NCBI GenBank assembly: GCA_963771595.1
Contig: CAVYUC010000025.1
Span: forward strand, 1-64,000
Direction of reading: 5' to 3'
Origin: CAVYUC01 sp963771595
GTDB lineage: Bacteria > Bacteroidota > Bacteroidia > Bacteroidales > Prolixibacteraceae
Length of the DNA stretch: 64,000 bases
The translations under genes were made by a program, and so were the position numbers. Each line of letters opens with the position of its first letter. Positions within the stretch are counted from its first letter, which is position 1. Shown one piece after another: positions 20,101-28,461 of the stretch. Below the pieces are notes generated by a model. That model did not search any database. It saw nothing but the letters and a program-made list of their open reading frames with translations, and was not told where the DNA came from.

Positions 20101-20494
20101 CCTGATTGGTAGTTAAATAAATACCGTGGCTGTTGTTTTCGATGCTGTTTCCACCCACAGCCAGCGCCCGCCGGTTGTTGTGTGGATCAATTGTAAAACC
20201 GCAATTACCTCTCGGATTGTAGCCGATATTGCAAGGTTCCCACAATTCACCCCCATTTGTGCTGCGGTAAATTCCTCCTACATCAGTTCCAAAAAGGAGA
20301 AATGAGCCATCGGTTTTATCTGCTTCAATAGCTTGAGGCCACTGGCACCCCTCACCACCTGAATGTCCGTTGTCAAGGATTTTTTGGGATACCAGCGGCA
20401 CCGCTTCCCAGTTTTGGGCATTCAGATTAAAAACGGAAAAACATGCCCAAAGAAAAAGTAAATAGAAGGGATATCTGGTTAGTTTAAAGTTCAT
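17108..20494 (-). CDS. Large secreted BNR-propeller protein with Ig-like domains and T9SS sorting tail
   Basis: An 1128-residue protein. Order: signal peptide (to about 26); about ten BNR/sialidase-type blades to about 670 (STDGGETWNKI, SEDNGKTFNKI, TNDGGKTWKYC, SMDGGKTWEII and others); two bacterial Ig-like repeats with VEFFNQEGKLGED and VEFYNGIEKLGED (about 690-870); a lectin-like domain beginning FENFNDGEAQDW (about 880-1035); and a T9SS type A tail with 'FTIYPNPV' ending KKIIIQ. The N-terminal 'FGTDVGGIYRSTNGG' resembles the opening of GH74 enzymes, so it may be a xyloglucanase relative, but I cannot place catalytic Asp residues. It lies between GH10 and GH31 genes with 6-9 bp gaps, so it likely binds or cleaves the same polymer outside the cell. 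Confidence 0.82.
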   Translation of the reverse strand: MNFKLTRYPFYLLFLWACFSVFNLNAQNWEAVPLVSQKILDNGHSGGEGCQWPQAIEADKTDGSFLLFGTDVGGIYRSTNGGELWEPCNIGYNPRGNCGFTIDPHNNRRALAVGGNSIENNSHGIYLTTNQAASWKHVHPEKNYTGYRNYKDQISFDGSSFTEELGYSEIAYWSNPAGGLVKSTDGGETWNKINNEFGDCILKVSPDNGTIYAGITTGFYKSTDGGLNFTMVFSGVIKDIAVVYSEPSKVWVTTARELYISEDNGKTFNKIESTNYPSNVVALEVSPANPDKIIVCNSAGDYSKPIYSSLNGGVSWQIAKIDNTNAFMPFNGRQHEFAWHPTDENKVWAFGGDWITSSSDGGKKFEWDANGYTGILVGGKFNFNISNPDLLYVASQDYNGAFTNDGGKTWKYCNASGLGWGGFTYGAYAASENILVTQVASGWHQPGVLTISRNGGNSFTKTSLICNGLQVGCGDAKDPNIIYFSEYYSKDLGETWETMDGCKGAIIANLYGEKEVYGANGNSLVKSTDKGDTWEAVVTLPRGVDDVAVDHINKRLYVVTSGDRLFQFENGNLEEITSRIPKDQYNNLAVSSVAVDPNNPKIVYCAGPKNTYKTDASVKGSMDGGKTWEIISPNLRTNNGTESEDGANEVFALRVNPKTRDLWCAGGCYGVWKDIPENKMTIKITKPATDTVFPANSSINFEAEVSQNENAVAKVEFFNQEGKLGEDLASPFQFEWENVETGNYEIYAKVTDGVGNTAFSATVPVKMQASLLPLISIVSPVNEAEFDYLSNIEIVANATDPDGTITKVEFYNGIEKLGEDSDSIFSFLWNNVMEGTYTITAKATDNSNQTVTSAPVTIHVKDTAGTITYFENFNDGEAQDWIPVAGNWEIISNQYRNSTSGGIETSVYHGSTFADYTFSAKAKSDWDNNFGLLFNYIDENNFYLIELDASPKTAYLKMISNGNENTVATAEYTGGGAGVYVTIEVINDGSYTTVKINDNVVFDRVLTPDISFGEIGFYSWWNPVWFDDVQVKAKGRVIVDGAELSKNPELFTIYPNPVYQNQFTVQTNFTSVHPSMFYLFNTDGKLAHSALIPDKKFTVSTQKNITPGVYIAKLVSGKNTFQKKIIIQ

Positions 20495-20503
20495 ACTTAG
20501 CTG

Positions 20504-21856
20504 TTATAGTTTGATTGTTATTTTTTTTCCTGATTTTACATTATCGTAATTGATGGATTCGGTTTTTAAGACCTGTCCGTTTTGTTTCACTGTTATTTTG
20601 TAATCGCCTTTGAAACCGCGGAATTCAATCTTACCGTTTTTCCCCGGACTCTGGTTTTCCAGACTGGTTTTCCAGTTGTGGTTTATCAGTTGATCCAATG
20701 TTTTGTACACCAGCTTGGGTTGAAGGTTTTTGTCAACCAGACCGCCATTTTCCTGCCAGATGTTGTCATCCGACATTCCCCACCAGTTCACCGATACCAC
20801 ATCAGGAAACCCAAAGCTGAGCGTGTAGAACATTTCAGCGAAATCTGCCTGTTCTTTTTCTGTCCAGATTCCGGTTTTATATCCGCCCATAATCGAATCG
20901 CCATTGGATACAGGAATAAATTCGGTAATGTGCATTGGAAGTTTTAAATTTGAATATTTTTCAAAAGTTGACCAGATTTGTTCGGGAGAGTAATAATAGC
21001 GGCCTTTATACGGTTCGTGCGCCTGAATGCCCAATCCTGAAACCGGTGTGTTTTTCTGCTGCAGCTCTTTTAGCAGATCATAAAATTGCTGCCTCAAATT
21101 TTCATCGGCCACCATACCGAATTCGTTTAAGATAAGCTGTGCATCAGGATTTGCTTTATGAGCCCATTGGAAACAGGAGTCGATAAAACCCGGGGATTCT
21201 GACATTAAATTTGTTCCGGAATATCGATTGTCCTGTCCTTTGCGGTTTTCAGCAATTGCAACATTCCAGTTAACAGTATTTGTGGCTTCATTCAGTACAT
21301 CCCATATTTCAATCTGGTTATCAAACCCGCTGACAATTTTTTTAATCCGCTCTTCAAGTAGCTTTTTGCTCTCTTCAATCGGGTAATCCGCCAGCCATTT
21401 TGGTGTGCCGGCAGTATGTGTCCACGCCAGCGGGTGGCCTTTGCAGGTAATGCCATTATCGAGGCACCACTGAACTACTTCTTCGATTTCATCGTGCTTA
21501 GTTTGTCCTGGCCGTGGCTCGTAACCTGCCCAGTAAAACGGGAAAACTGCAAAATTGAAAAGCTGCTTAAAACGTTCCCTGTAAAGTTCTTCGTTGGCCG
21601 GCGATTTTCCATGGCTCACCAAATCGAAAATAATGCAGCCGAACAAAAATTCATGTGATGTTTGTTCCACATCTACCTGAACGTTTTTTAATTCAGTTTT
21701 TTCAATACCCTCCAGCAGAATTATAAAATCAGCTTTTCTGTATTTTTCGATGTTTGAATTGGCCTTGTTTAATATTTTATTGTCAGAAATTTGCTGCGCC
21801 TGAAGTTGTCCGCATAAAACAACCAGCAAAAGGAAATAAAATTTAATTGAATTCAT
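20504..21856 (-). CDS. GH10 family endo-1,4-beta-xylanase
   Basis: A 450-residue protein with a signal peptide (ending LQAQ). The GH10 barrel spans about residues 65-370: 'CKGHPLAWTHTAGTPKWL', acid/base E190 in IWDVLNEATN, and nucleophile E312 in MHITEFIPVS. The ~45 residues between signal and barrel are a short beta segment ('ADFIILLEGIEKTEL') seen in other Bacteroidota GH10 proteins, and a further small beta domain closes the protein. It would cut the xylan backbone. It is the first gene of the minus-strand run GH10 - propeller - GH31, so the operon promoter should lie in 21857-22205. Confidence 0.9.
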   Translation of the reverse strand: MNSIKFYFLLLVVLCGQLQAQQISDNKILNKANSNIEKYRKADFIILLEGIEKTELKNVQVDVEQTSHEFLFGCIIFDLVSHGKSPANEELYRERFKQLFNFAVFPFYWAGYEPRPGQTKHDEIEEVVQWCLDNGITCKGHPLAWTHTAGTPKWLADYPIEESKKLLEERIKKIVSGFDNQIEIWDVLNEATNTVNWNVAIAENRKGQDNRYSGTNLMSESPGFIDSCFQWAHKANPDAQLILNEFGMVADENLRQQFYDLLKELQQKNTPVSGLGIQAHEPYKGRYYYSPEQIWSTFEKYSNLKLPMHITEFIPVSNGDSIMGGYKTGIWTEKEQADFAEMFYTLSFGFPDVVSVNWWGMSDDNIWQENGGLVDKNLQPKLVYKTLDQLINHNWKTSLENQSPGKNGKIEFRGFKGDYKITVKQNGQVLKTESINYDNVKSGKKITIKL

Positions 21857-22205
21857 ATGGTTTATATTGGTTTAACTGCAAAAATAGCTTTTCATCAATC
21901 ATTACGGTAAGAATATCCGGAATTTGATACTACAAATAAAACATCTTCAACAGTTATGTTGCGAATGTATGCTGAATCTTTTGCTGAGGAATTGTAAAAG
22001 TACCCATTCATTTCATTGAGGTATTTACCAGTTGATTTGGTGTATATAAAAAACATTTAAGACAATCTGGTGGTAATCCGGCAGACAAAATCCGCATGCA
22101 AAACTACTATTTCATTTTAAAAATAACAGTTATAAATAGCGACTCAAACTGTGGATTGTTAAGAAAAATTTACATTTTTGTTGCATTATTATAAAACTAA
22201 ACCTT
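21857..22205. other. Divergent intergenic region between the GH10 operon and the VTC operon
   Basis: No gene seen. On the minus strand a TATTTTTG sequence (21886-21879) fits the Bacteroidota -7 motif TAnnTTTG about 25 bp upstream of the GH10 start, but no TTTG lies at the right distance, so I do not call a promoter. Confidence 0.5.
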
Positions 22206-22979
22206 TTGATTATTACTGAATCCTTGATAGCCAAATTTAATCCGGTTTCATTGGAAGAAATTGATGAAGTGAAATTGATGAACCGCATTGACCGAAAGTA
22301 CTGGTTTCATATTTCGCAACTGGATGAATTGCTTGAAAATTCAATTCCGTTTTATGATATTCTTGAAATCAACGGGCAGCGTTTGATGAAGTATCAAACC
22401 TTGTATCTGGATACTGAAGAGGACGATATGTACTTAAAACACCACAACCGGAAACTGAACCGGTACAAAGTTCGGCGCAGGAAATATTATTCCACAGATG
22501 GTGTATTTTTCGAAGTAAAATTCAAGACCAACAAGAAGAGAACGATTAAAAAGCGGATAGAAACCGGTTTCGATAATGCAGATGTTCAGAATTCTGAAAA
22601 TCAGTTTTTAAAACAGAATGCACCTTTTGATGATTCGCTGCTTGAACCAACCCTCAACAATAAATTTTACAGGCTCACCCTGATTCATAAAGGACGAAAA
22701 GATCGGTGTACCATCGATATAAAGCCAAGATTCTGGAATGCCCAAGGTGAAATTCAGTTGGATGATTTGGTAATATTTGAATTAAAAAGGGGGCAAAGCC
22801 TGAAAGCATCTCCAATGGTTGATTTGATGCGGCAATTAAAAATCAGGCAACGCGGATTATCAAAATACTGTACCGGCCGTGCGCTTCTCGATCCGGAATT
22901 GAAAAGAAATGCCTTTAAACCACGACTTCGATTTCTGAAAAATATGGTGGTTGGCAGGAATGAAATGATATTAAAATAA
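22206..22979 (+). CDS. VTC-domain protein (polyphosphate polymerase-like)
   Basis: A 257-residue protein read from a TTG at 22206; the first in-frame ATG would fall at 'MNRIDRKYWF', inside the conserved part, so the TTG is preferred. It matches the VTC domain: RIDRKYWF, 'YQTLYLDTEED', 'RYKVRRRKYY', 'FFEVKFKTNKKRT' and the acidic IDIKPRFW/FELKRG strands form the basic tunnel of polyphosphate polymerases. There is no SPX domain, as in other bacterial members. It is first in an operon with DUF4956 and DUF2490 genes. Activity on ATP to make polyphosphate is inferred from the family. Confidence 0.85.
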   Translation: MIITESLIAKFNPVSLEEIDEVKLMNRIDRKYWFHISQLDELLENSIPFYDILEINGQRLMKYQTLYLDTEEDDMYLKHHNRKLNRYKVRRRKYYSTDGVFFEVKFKTNKKRTIKKRIETGFDNADVQNSENQFLKQNAPFDDSLLEPTLNNKFYRLTLIHKGRKDRCTIDIKPRFWNAQGEIQLDDLVIFELKRGQSLKASPMVDLMRQLKIRQRGLSKYCTGRALLDPELKRNAFKPRLRFLKNMVVGRNEMILK

Positions 22980-22986
22980 TTGTGGA

Positions 22987-23598
22987 ATGAGTTTACAGTT
23001 GCAGGATTTTTGGACATTAGCTATTCGATTTGGTTTTGACCTTTTAGCCACATTTTTTGTGGTACTTTTATATGCACGAATCAGCAGGCGCAAAGAATTT
23101 TATTTCAGTTATTTTGCTATTAGCGTCGCTGTTTTTCTACTGGTATATCTGCTGGAAAACATTAAAATAGAACTTGGATTTGCACTGGGGTTATTTGCTA
23201 TTTTTGGAATAATCCGTTACCGCACCGATTCTATTCCGCCAAAAGAAATGACCTATCTTTTTGTAATCATTGCGGTGTCGGTAATTAATGGCCTTTCAAA
23301 GGATTACTTTGGGTACATTGAAATATTTTTTGTTAATGTATTGCTGGTCGGAACACTTGGTGCACTGGAGAAAATTTTAATGCTGCGGCAGGAGGATTCT
23401 TTGAAAGTCATTTATGAAAACATTGAAAATGTGCACAAAGATAGAGAGAAAGAACTGCTGGCAGATTTGGAAAAACGAACAGGCATAAAAATTAAAAGAT
23501 TTCAGATCGACCGCATTGATTTTCTTCGGGATGTGGCCCGAATTACCATCTTTTTCGATGTCAACGGAAAATCCTCAAAAAGGAAAATGAATTCATGA
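22987..23598 (+). CDS. DUF4956 membrane protein
   Basis: A 203-residue protein with about four transmembrane helices (residues ~15-135) then a soluble C-terminal domain. 'FALGLFAIFGIIRYRTDSI' followed by PPKEMTY is the DUF4956 signature. It starts 7 bp after the VTC gene and overlaps the next gene by 4 bp. VTC and DUF4956 genes are frequent neighbours, so it may anchor or regulate the VTC enzyme at the membrane. No catalytic motif is visible. Confidence 0.82.
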   Translation: MSLQLQDFWTLAIRFGFDLLATFFVVLLYARISRRKEFYFSYFAISVAVFLLVYLLENIKIELGFALGLFAIFGIIRYRTDSIPPKEMTYLFVIIAVSVINGLSKDYFGYIEIFFVNVLLVGTLGALEKILMLRQEDSLKVIYENIENVHKDREKELLADLEKRTGIKIKRFQIDRIDFLRDVARITIFFDVNGKSSKRKMNS

Positions 23599-24233
23599 AA
23601 CGGCTATTTTTCTTATTTCTGCTGTTGTCGGTTTTTATCCCTCAGTTATATGCTAAAACCAAGGATTTCGGAACCTGGGTGGAGCTGGAATTTACCAAAG
23701 AATTTCTGAAAGATTTTGAATTTAGTTTTGTTCCGGAAATACGTTTCGAAGATAATTTTTCGGTGGATGAGTATATGTTTGAAGGTGGTTTAAAATACGA
23801 ACCGTTTAAATTTTTGGATTTTTCTGCAGCTTACCGTATAAGCACAAATGTAAAGAATAAGCAAAATGAAATGAGCAGCCGTCTTGCTTTTGATGCTTCA
23901 GGTAAAAAAGAGTTTTACCGGACAGAAGTTTCGCTGCGCATGCGGCTTACAAATTATGTTGAATCGGACGATGAGGATGATACAGGTTTATATCTCAGAC
24001 CACGTTTAAAACTGGAATACAATATTAAAGGAAATAAAATTACGCCTTTTGTGAGCTATGAATTGTTTCGGAATTTAAACGAAAATGAATTTGATAAAGG
24101 CCGGTTTGATATTGGTGCAACACGCGATTTGGGAAAAGTTCATCGTGTTGGTATTTATTACAGGATGCAGGATTATTTTTCCGACCGGAATTCTGTTAAT
24201 ATCCTGGGACTTGAATACCGGCTGAAAATTTAA
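23595..24233 (+). CDS. DUF2490 family protein
   Basis: A 212-residue protein with a signal peptide (ending LYAKT) and a DUF2490-type beta-barrel pattern: 'GTWVELEFTKEF', 'LRPRLKLEYNIKGNKITPFVSYELFRN', and the aromatic last strand 'NILGLEYRLKI'. It overlaps the DUF4956 gene by 4 bp (ATGA), so translation is probably coupled. It is paralogous in type to the gene at 5436. Likely an outer-membrane protein; what it carries is unknown. Confidence 0.75.
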   Translation: MKRLFFLFLLLSVFIPQLYAKTKDFGTWVELEFTKEFLKDFEFSFVPEIRFEDNFSVDEYMFEGGLKYEPFKFLDFSAAYRISTNVKNKQNEMSSRLAFDASGKKEFYRTEVSLRMRLTNYVESDDEDDTGLYLRPRLKLEYNIKGNKITPFVSYELFRNLNENEFDKGRFDIGATRDLGKVHRVGIYYRMQDYFSDRNSVNILGLEYRLKI

Positions 24234-24549
24234 TTTTCGCCGGGAATAATTTCAACGAAGCTTGTCTGCTTCATGAAAACTTCTTCAGAAAATAAAATCG
24301 TTTTTTTGCAGTAACTTAAAGTAACGCGTGACTTTACTTAAAACATAGCGTGACTTTGACTGAAGTTGGAGTTTACGCACTATTTTGAAAACCGGCAGCT
24401 CCCGACACTAATAAAATATAAACAAGAAGCTTAATTTATCGGCTGCCAACAAACCTTTCAGTAATAAAATATGAATTGATTGTGGTGAAATTGTAATAAA
24501 AAATGTAAACTTTATACCATTAAATTAGATTTTACCAAAAACCGGTTAT
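24234..24549. other. Intergenic region upstream of the GH29 gene with a 22-bp-spaced direct repeat
   Basis: No gene. GCGTGACTTT occurs at 24326-24335 and again at 24348-24357, start-to-start distance 22 bp (two helical turns), about 200 bp before the fucosidase start. This spacing would fit a dimeric regulator binding one DNA face, but no regulator gene is nearby. Confidence 0.5.
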
Positions 24550-26310
24550 ATGAAACAAATCATATTTTTATCAGCAATTGTAGTCTTTTTCATGTCCTGC
24601 AATTCAAAAACTGAAAAAGTGGAAAAAGATGAAGTTACAATAAAACAGGATCAGCGAATGGAATGGTGGCGCGATGCACGTTTTGGAATGTTCATTCACT
24701 GGGGTTTGTATGCCGAACCTGCCGGGACCTGGAACGGAAAGCAGATTCCGGGAATCAGCGAATGGATAATGGCCAATGCTAAAATTCCGGTAAAAGATTA
24801 TGAGAAGCTGGCCGAAAATTTCAATCCTGTAAAATATGATGCAGAAAAGTGGGTAAAGCTGGCAAAAAATGCGGGCATGAAATACATCGTAATTACATCG
24901 AAACATCACGATGGATTTGCTATGTTTCATTCCAAAGCGAGCAATTACAACATTTATGATGCCACTCCATTTAAACGTGATCCGTTAAAGGAATTGGCTG
25001 AAGCATGCGATAAATATGATATGCGTCTGGGTTTTTATTATTCGCAGGCACAGGATTGGCACGAACCAGGAGGTACCTATTTTAATATTGAGCAAGGTGA
25101 ACCTCATTGGGACCCGGATTTAAAACGCGATTCACTGATGAATTACATCAATGGAAAAGCTGTTCCGCAGGTGAAGGAAATTCTTGAAAATTACGGCGGA
25201 CTTGATATTTTATGGTGGGACACTCCGCGCGGTATGACGGAAGAAGCGGCGCAAAAATTGCAGGATGTTGCCAGTCAGTACCCTCAATTAATTACAAATA
25301 ATCGTTTATATCGTCCGTGGCCGGGTGATTTTTCAACTCCCGAGCAACATGTTCCTCCTACCGGATTGGATTATGACTGGGAAGTATGCATGACAATGAA
25401 TACGAGCTGGGGGTACAAATCATACGACAACAACTGGAAATCGGCCGAAAATTTAATCCGGATGCTGGCTGATATTGCAAGTAAAGGAGGAAATCTGCTG
25501 CTGAATGTGGGGCCAACGGCGGAAGGTGAAATCCCCGATTCGAGTATTGTGAGGTTGAAACGGATAGGAGAGTGGATGGATAAAAACGGGGAGTCGATAT
25601 ACGGAACAACAGCAAGCCCGTTTTTCAAACTTCCCTGGGGAAGGTGCACAAAAAGGGAAACAGAAAATGGCACCACCTTGTATTTTCATGTTTTCGACTG
25701 GCCAAAAGACAGAATGTTACGTATCCCCGGTTTGAAATCCTTGTCGGTTAAAGATGTTTATCTTTTATCGAACCTTAAACAAAAATTTGCTTATAAATTT
25801 GAAGATGGCGATATGCTGATTAATACACCTCCGGTAATTTTCGATCCGGTAAATACTGTTGTTGTGGTAAAAACCGGAAGAAATATAGAAGTGACCAGCA
25901 ATATGCCGGCTCTAAAAGAAGGGGTTATTCAATTGCCTGCAAATTTTGCTGATATTCATAATCCGGGTTACGGAACTCATGCGCATCTTGAGGGCACGGG
26001 CGAAAACGCGGTAATTACAAATTGGGTAGACCCGCGAGTCCGGCTGGAATGGATGTTTAACAATGAAGAACCTGGCAGATATAAAATTAAAGCTTTGATT
26101 AAAGCTGCAAATCCATCGAAACTAAAAGTTACTGTGGGTGAGAATGCTCTGGAGGCTGATATTCAACGAAATGGTGAAGAATTTTCTGAAACTGAACTGG
26201 GTGAAATACAAATAACTGAAAGTGGCAATCAAATCATTTCATTTAATCCGGTAAGCGAAGGCTGGAATGCAATAGAATTAAAACAGGTTGAACTGGTGAA
26301 ACTGAATTGA
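24550..26310 (+). CDS. GH29 family alpha-L-fucosidase lipoprotein
   Basis: A 586-residue protein with a lipoprotein signal (Cys17 in FFMSC). The GH29 domain covers about residues 32-350: RFGMFIHWGLYAEPAGTW, YIVITSKHHDGFAMFHS, and the nucleophile D224 in DILWWDTPRG. A beta-sandwich follows, and the last ~130 residues form an extra domain found in part of the family. It would remove alpha-L-fucose from host or algal glycans at the cell surface. It is monocistronic here, with a long leader. Confidence 0.9.
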   Translation: MKQIIFLSAIVVFFMSCNSKTEKVEKDEVTIKQDQRMEWWRDARFGMFIHWGLYAEPAGTWNGKQIPGISEWIMANAKIPVKDYEKLAENFNPVKYDAEKWVKLAKNAGMKYIVITSKHHDGFAMFHSKASNYNIYDATPFKRDPLKELAEACDKYDMRLGFYYSQAQDWHEPGGTYFNIEQGEPHWDPDLKRDSLMNYINGKAVPQVKEILENYGGLDILWWDTPRGMTEEAAQKLQDVASQYPQLITNNRLYRPWPGDFSTPEQHVPPTGLDYDWEVCMTMNTSWGYKSYDNNWKSAENLIRMLADIASKGGNLLLNVGPTAEGEIPDSSIVRLKRIGEWMDKNGESIYGTTASPFFKLPWGRCTKRETENGTTLYFHVFDWPKDRMLRIPGLKSLSVKDVYLLSNLKQKFAYKFEDGDMLINTPPVIFDPVNTVVVVKTGRNIEVTSNMPALKEGVIQLPANFADIHNPGYGTHAHLEGTGENAVITNWVDPRVRLEWMFNNEEPGRYKIKALIKAANPSKLKVTVGENALEADIQRNGEEFSETELGEIQITESGNQIISFNPVSEGWNAIELKQVELVKLN

Positions 26311-26378
26311 AACCGGTATTTCAGGTTTTGCATTCAAATATGATTTTATTTTTGCTGAAACCACCTGAAATTTTCAAT

Positions 26379-27623
26379 TTACATCCGCTCATTTACCACA
26401 TTGTTGTAAATAGAGCCGAACGTGAAACTAAATCCGAATTCGGCTCTGATTTCATAAGTTGTAGCCAGTTTCTGGCGCCTTAAAAGAACATCTTCGAGTG
26501 AAGCGCCGCCATTGGGAAGGTAAAGCTGGTCGTGCACAACCTGAAACTCCAGCTGGCTGTAAATCGAAAGTTGTTTGGTTAATCGCACCGAAAATTCCGA
26601 ATCAAAAGTCAGGCGGTTTTTCGAGAAATCATTGAAATAGTTTCGTCCTTCCAGCCGCGATTCAATTCTGCCCCAGGGCTGAATCAGTTCAAGGTTAAGC
26701 TGCAGCGATTGGTGATACAATATTTCGCTGGTTTTATTGTAAATGGTTTCCTCTATATAATCGTATTTTGAAACACCTGCAATGTAACGGAATGTAAATA
26801 TTTTCCGGTTGCTGACATCCCATGGAAAAATGTTGTATTCGATTCCGCCATTGAGCCTGAACTCATTGTCAACATTAATGTAGGTATCGGATGAATAACG
26901 TCCAAAAATTCCGGCCGACCATTTTGGCGAAAGACTTTTTATGTATTCGGCGCGGATATCTGTACGGCTTTGGCGGTTGACAATTTTCTTGCCTTCATCG
27001 AAATAATTTTCCCGGTCGAAATCATGATTTGCTTCAAAACGGGTTTTCCAGTTTTCGGTTACTTTTTGAATGCGAAATTCTGTCCGCAGCGAAAATTCAT
27101 TCTGGCTTTCTTCTTTCTGATAATCGCTTCCGGCCTCAATTCTGAAAATCCATTTGTTCCAGGGATCATGCACTGTTTCATTCGCTTTTTTTACTTCGGA
27201 ATCTGAGAAATCAATATTGATGCGGTTGAAAAAGGTGCTTTGAGCGTAATACTGCAAAATGCCTGTTTTTATCAATTTAAGCAATCCGCGCCGAATGTCA
27301 TCATCTGTTTGTGACTGATCGGCCATGTACTGGTATTCAAAATTCTGACCTTTAAATTCATTTAACCCGATAAAATTGAGGTAATATTTTCTGCCACCGC
27401 TTCCGGTTCGCGACGAGCTTGACAGGATGTGGACATCAGCAAGTTGCGGATCGCGCACAAACGACACAAATTGTAGTTGTTGTCTTACAAAATTAAAATC
27501 GCATCGCCAGCAATCCAGAAAAAAATTTATATGTGCTTTGTTTTGTGCTGCGTCCTGTGCGTATGTTTTTACCGAAAAAAGACCAACGAAACAGAACAGT
27601 AATACAAGGTGTAATTTCTTCAT
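26379..27623 (-). CDS. Conserved outer-membrane protein of unknown function
   Basis: A 414-residue protein with a signal peptide (ending TYAQD). Residues about 30-140 form a soluble domain with 'FFLDCWRCDFNFVRQQ', 'VRDPQLADVHIL' and 'TGSGGRKYYLNFIG', a combination I have the impression recurs as one conserved family in Bacteroidota. The remainder (about 150-414) alternates aromatic and polar residues in barrel style. The paired Cys in CWRC could form a disulfide. Convergent with the fucosidase gene. No function can be assigned. Confidence 0.6.
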   Translation of the reverse strand: MKKLHLVLLFCFVGLFSVKTYAQDAAQNKAHINFFLDCWRCDFNFVRQQLQFVSFVRDPQLADVHILSSSSRTGSGGRKYYLNFIGLNEFKGQNFEYQYMADQSQTDDDIRRGLLKLIKTGILQYYAQSTFFNRINIDFSDSEVKKANETVHDPWNKWIFRIEAGSDYQKEESQNEFSLRTEFRIQKVTENWKTRFEANHDFDRENYFDEGKKIVNRQSRTDIRAEYIKSLSPKWSAGIFGRYSSDTYINVDNEFRLNGGIEYNIFPWDVSNRKIFTFRYIAGVSKYDYIEETIYNKTSEILYHQSLQLNLELIQPWGRIESRLEGRNYFNDFSKNRLTFDSEFSVRLTKQLSIYSQLEFQVVHDQLYLPNGGASLEDVLLRRQKLATTYEIRAEFGFSFTFGSIYNNVVNERM

Positions 27624-27811
27624 TTATTGATTTTCGATTTTTTACCCGCCGAATATCATTTTCTGCGCGTTCTTCATTCTGCCCAATATAATAATTAAGT
27701 ATTTCGTATTCAAAAAATGATTTGTTGTAACCCTTTAAATTCCGGCAGAAGTAACATTCTTATACATGCAGGTATTTACTTTTTCAACACAAAAAAGGAA
27801 AAATAGTTGAG

Positions 27812-27840
27812 TTTGACCGCACAATTAATACATAAGTTTG
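27812..27840 (+). promoter_or_regulatory. Bacteroidota-type promoter for the gene at 27878
   Basis: TTTG at 27812-27815, 17 bp spacing, then TAAGTTTG at 27833-27840, matching TTTG-N17-23-TAnnTTTG. The start codon follows 37 bp later. Confidence 0.6.
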
Positions 27841-27877
27841 TTTCCAATTATGCAACAAATTTTTTAACACACAATAA

Positions 27878-28456
27878 ATGGAATCAGAATCGATAAAAGA
27901 TTTTTTTACTACCCGGTTAAAAGAAGGTGAATTTGGCGATTTAAAAGGCACAAATCTCAACCTTCATATCCCGGTAAAGGTTACGTTTATAAATTTTGCT
28001 GTTCGTACTATGCTGGCGAATAATGAAAAAATGAAAGATTTTGAATCGGTTGTATTTAATGAAATGGAAAATGATGAATTTGAACTGAAAGTGCTGCATA
28101 AACGAATCAATAAAACTATTCGGGGCAAGTTTCATCCCATCGAATATAACAGCCAGTTTGAACCAGAGCTGACCATCGAAATTTTGAAAGGATTGAAGTT
28201 TTATGAAAAAGCGGCAATCGAAACGTTTTTCTCGGTTAAAAAAGGGTGGGACTGGGTGAAGTCAAAATTCAACCACAACCAGAAAGCATTGGAAGCTCCA
28301 AAGGAATTCTGGAGATTAACCGATTCGAAACTGGTTATAAATTTTCACAGGTTGATGCAAAAACAAGGATTTGGATTTTTGAACCCACTCATAAAATGGG
28401 ATGGTTTTTCAACGAATGACAATCGTTTTATTATCGATATCAGAATTAAAATATAA
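27878..28456 (+). CDS. Hypothetical cytoplasmic protein
   Basis: A 192-residue protein without signal peptide or membrane segment. It is strand-rich with a basic middle ('KVLHKRINKTIRGKF', 'FFSVKKGWDWVKSKF') and an amphipathic C-terminus. The N-terminal part ('NLHIPVKVTFINFAVRTML', 'LNLHIP') looks like a beta-alpha unit. It forms a two-gene operon with the next gene (5 bp gap). Not recognised as a known family. Confidence 0.55.
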   Translation: MESESIKDFFTTRLKEGEFGDLKGTNLNLHIPVKVTFINFAVRTMLANNEKMKDFESVVFNEMENDEFELKVLHKRINKTIRGKFHPIEYNSQFEPELTIEILKGLKFYEKAAIETFFSVKKGWDWVKSKFNHNQKALEAPKEFWRLTDSKLVINFHRLMQKQGFGFLNPLIKWDGFSTNDNRFIIDIRIKI

Positions 28457-28461
28457 GTAAA

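Noticed and set aside
26318..26371. Terminator between the fucosidase and the convergent outer-membrane gene
   Set aside because: A 9-bp stem ATTTCAGGT / ACCTGAAAT exists, but the loop is 36 nt and there is no T-run, so the support is too weak.
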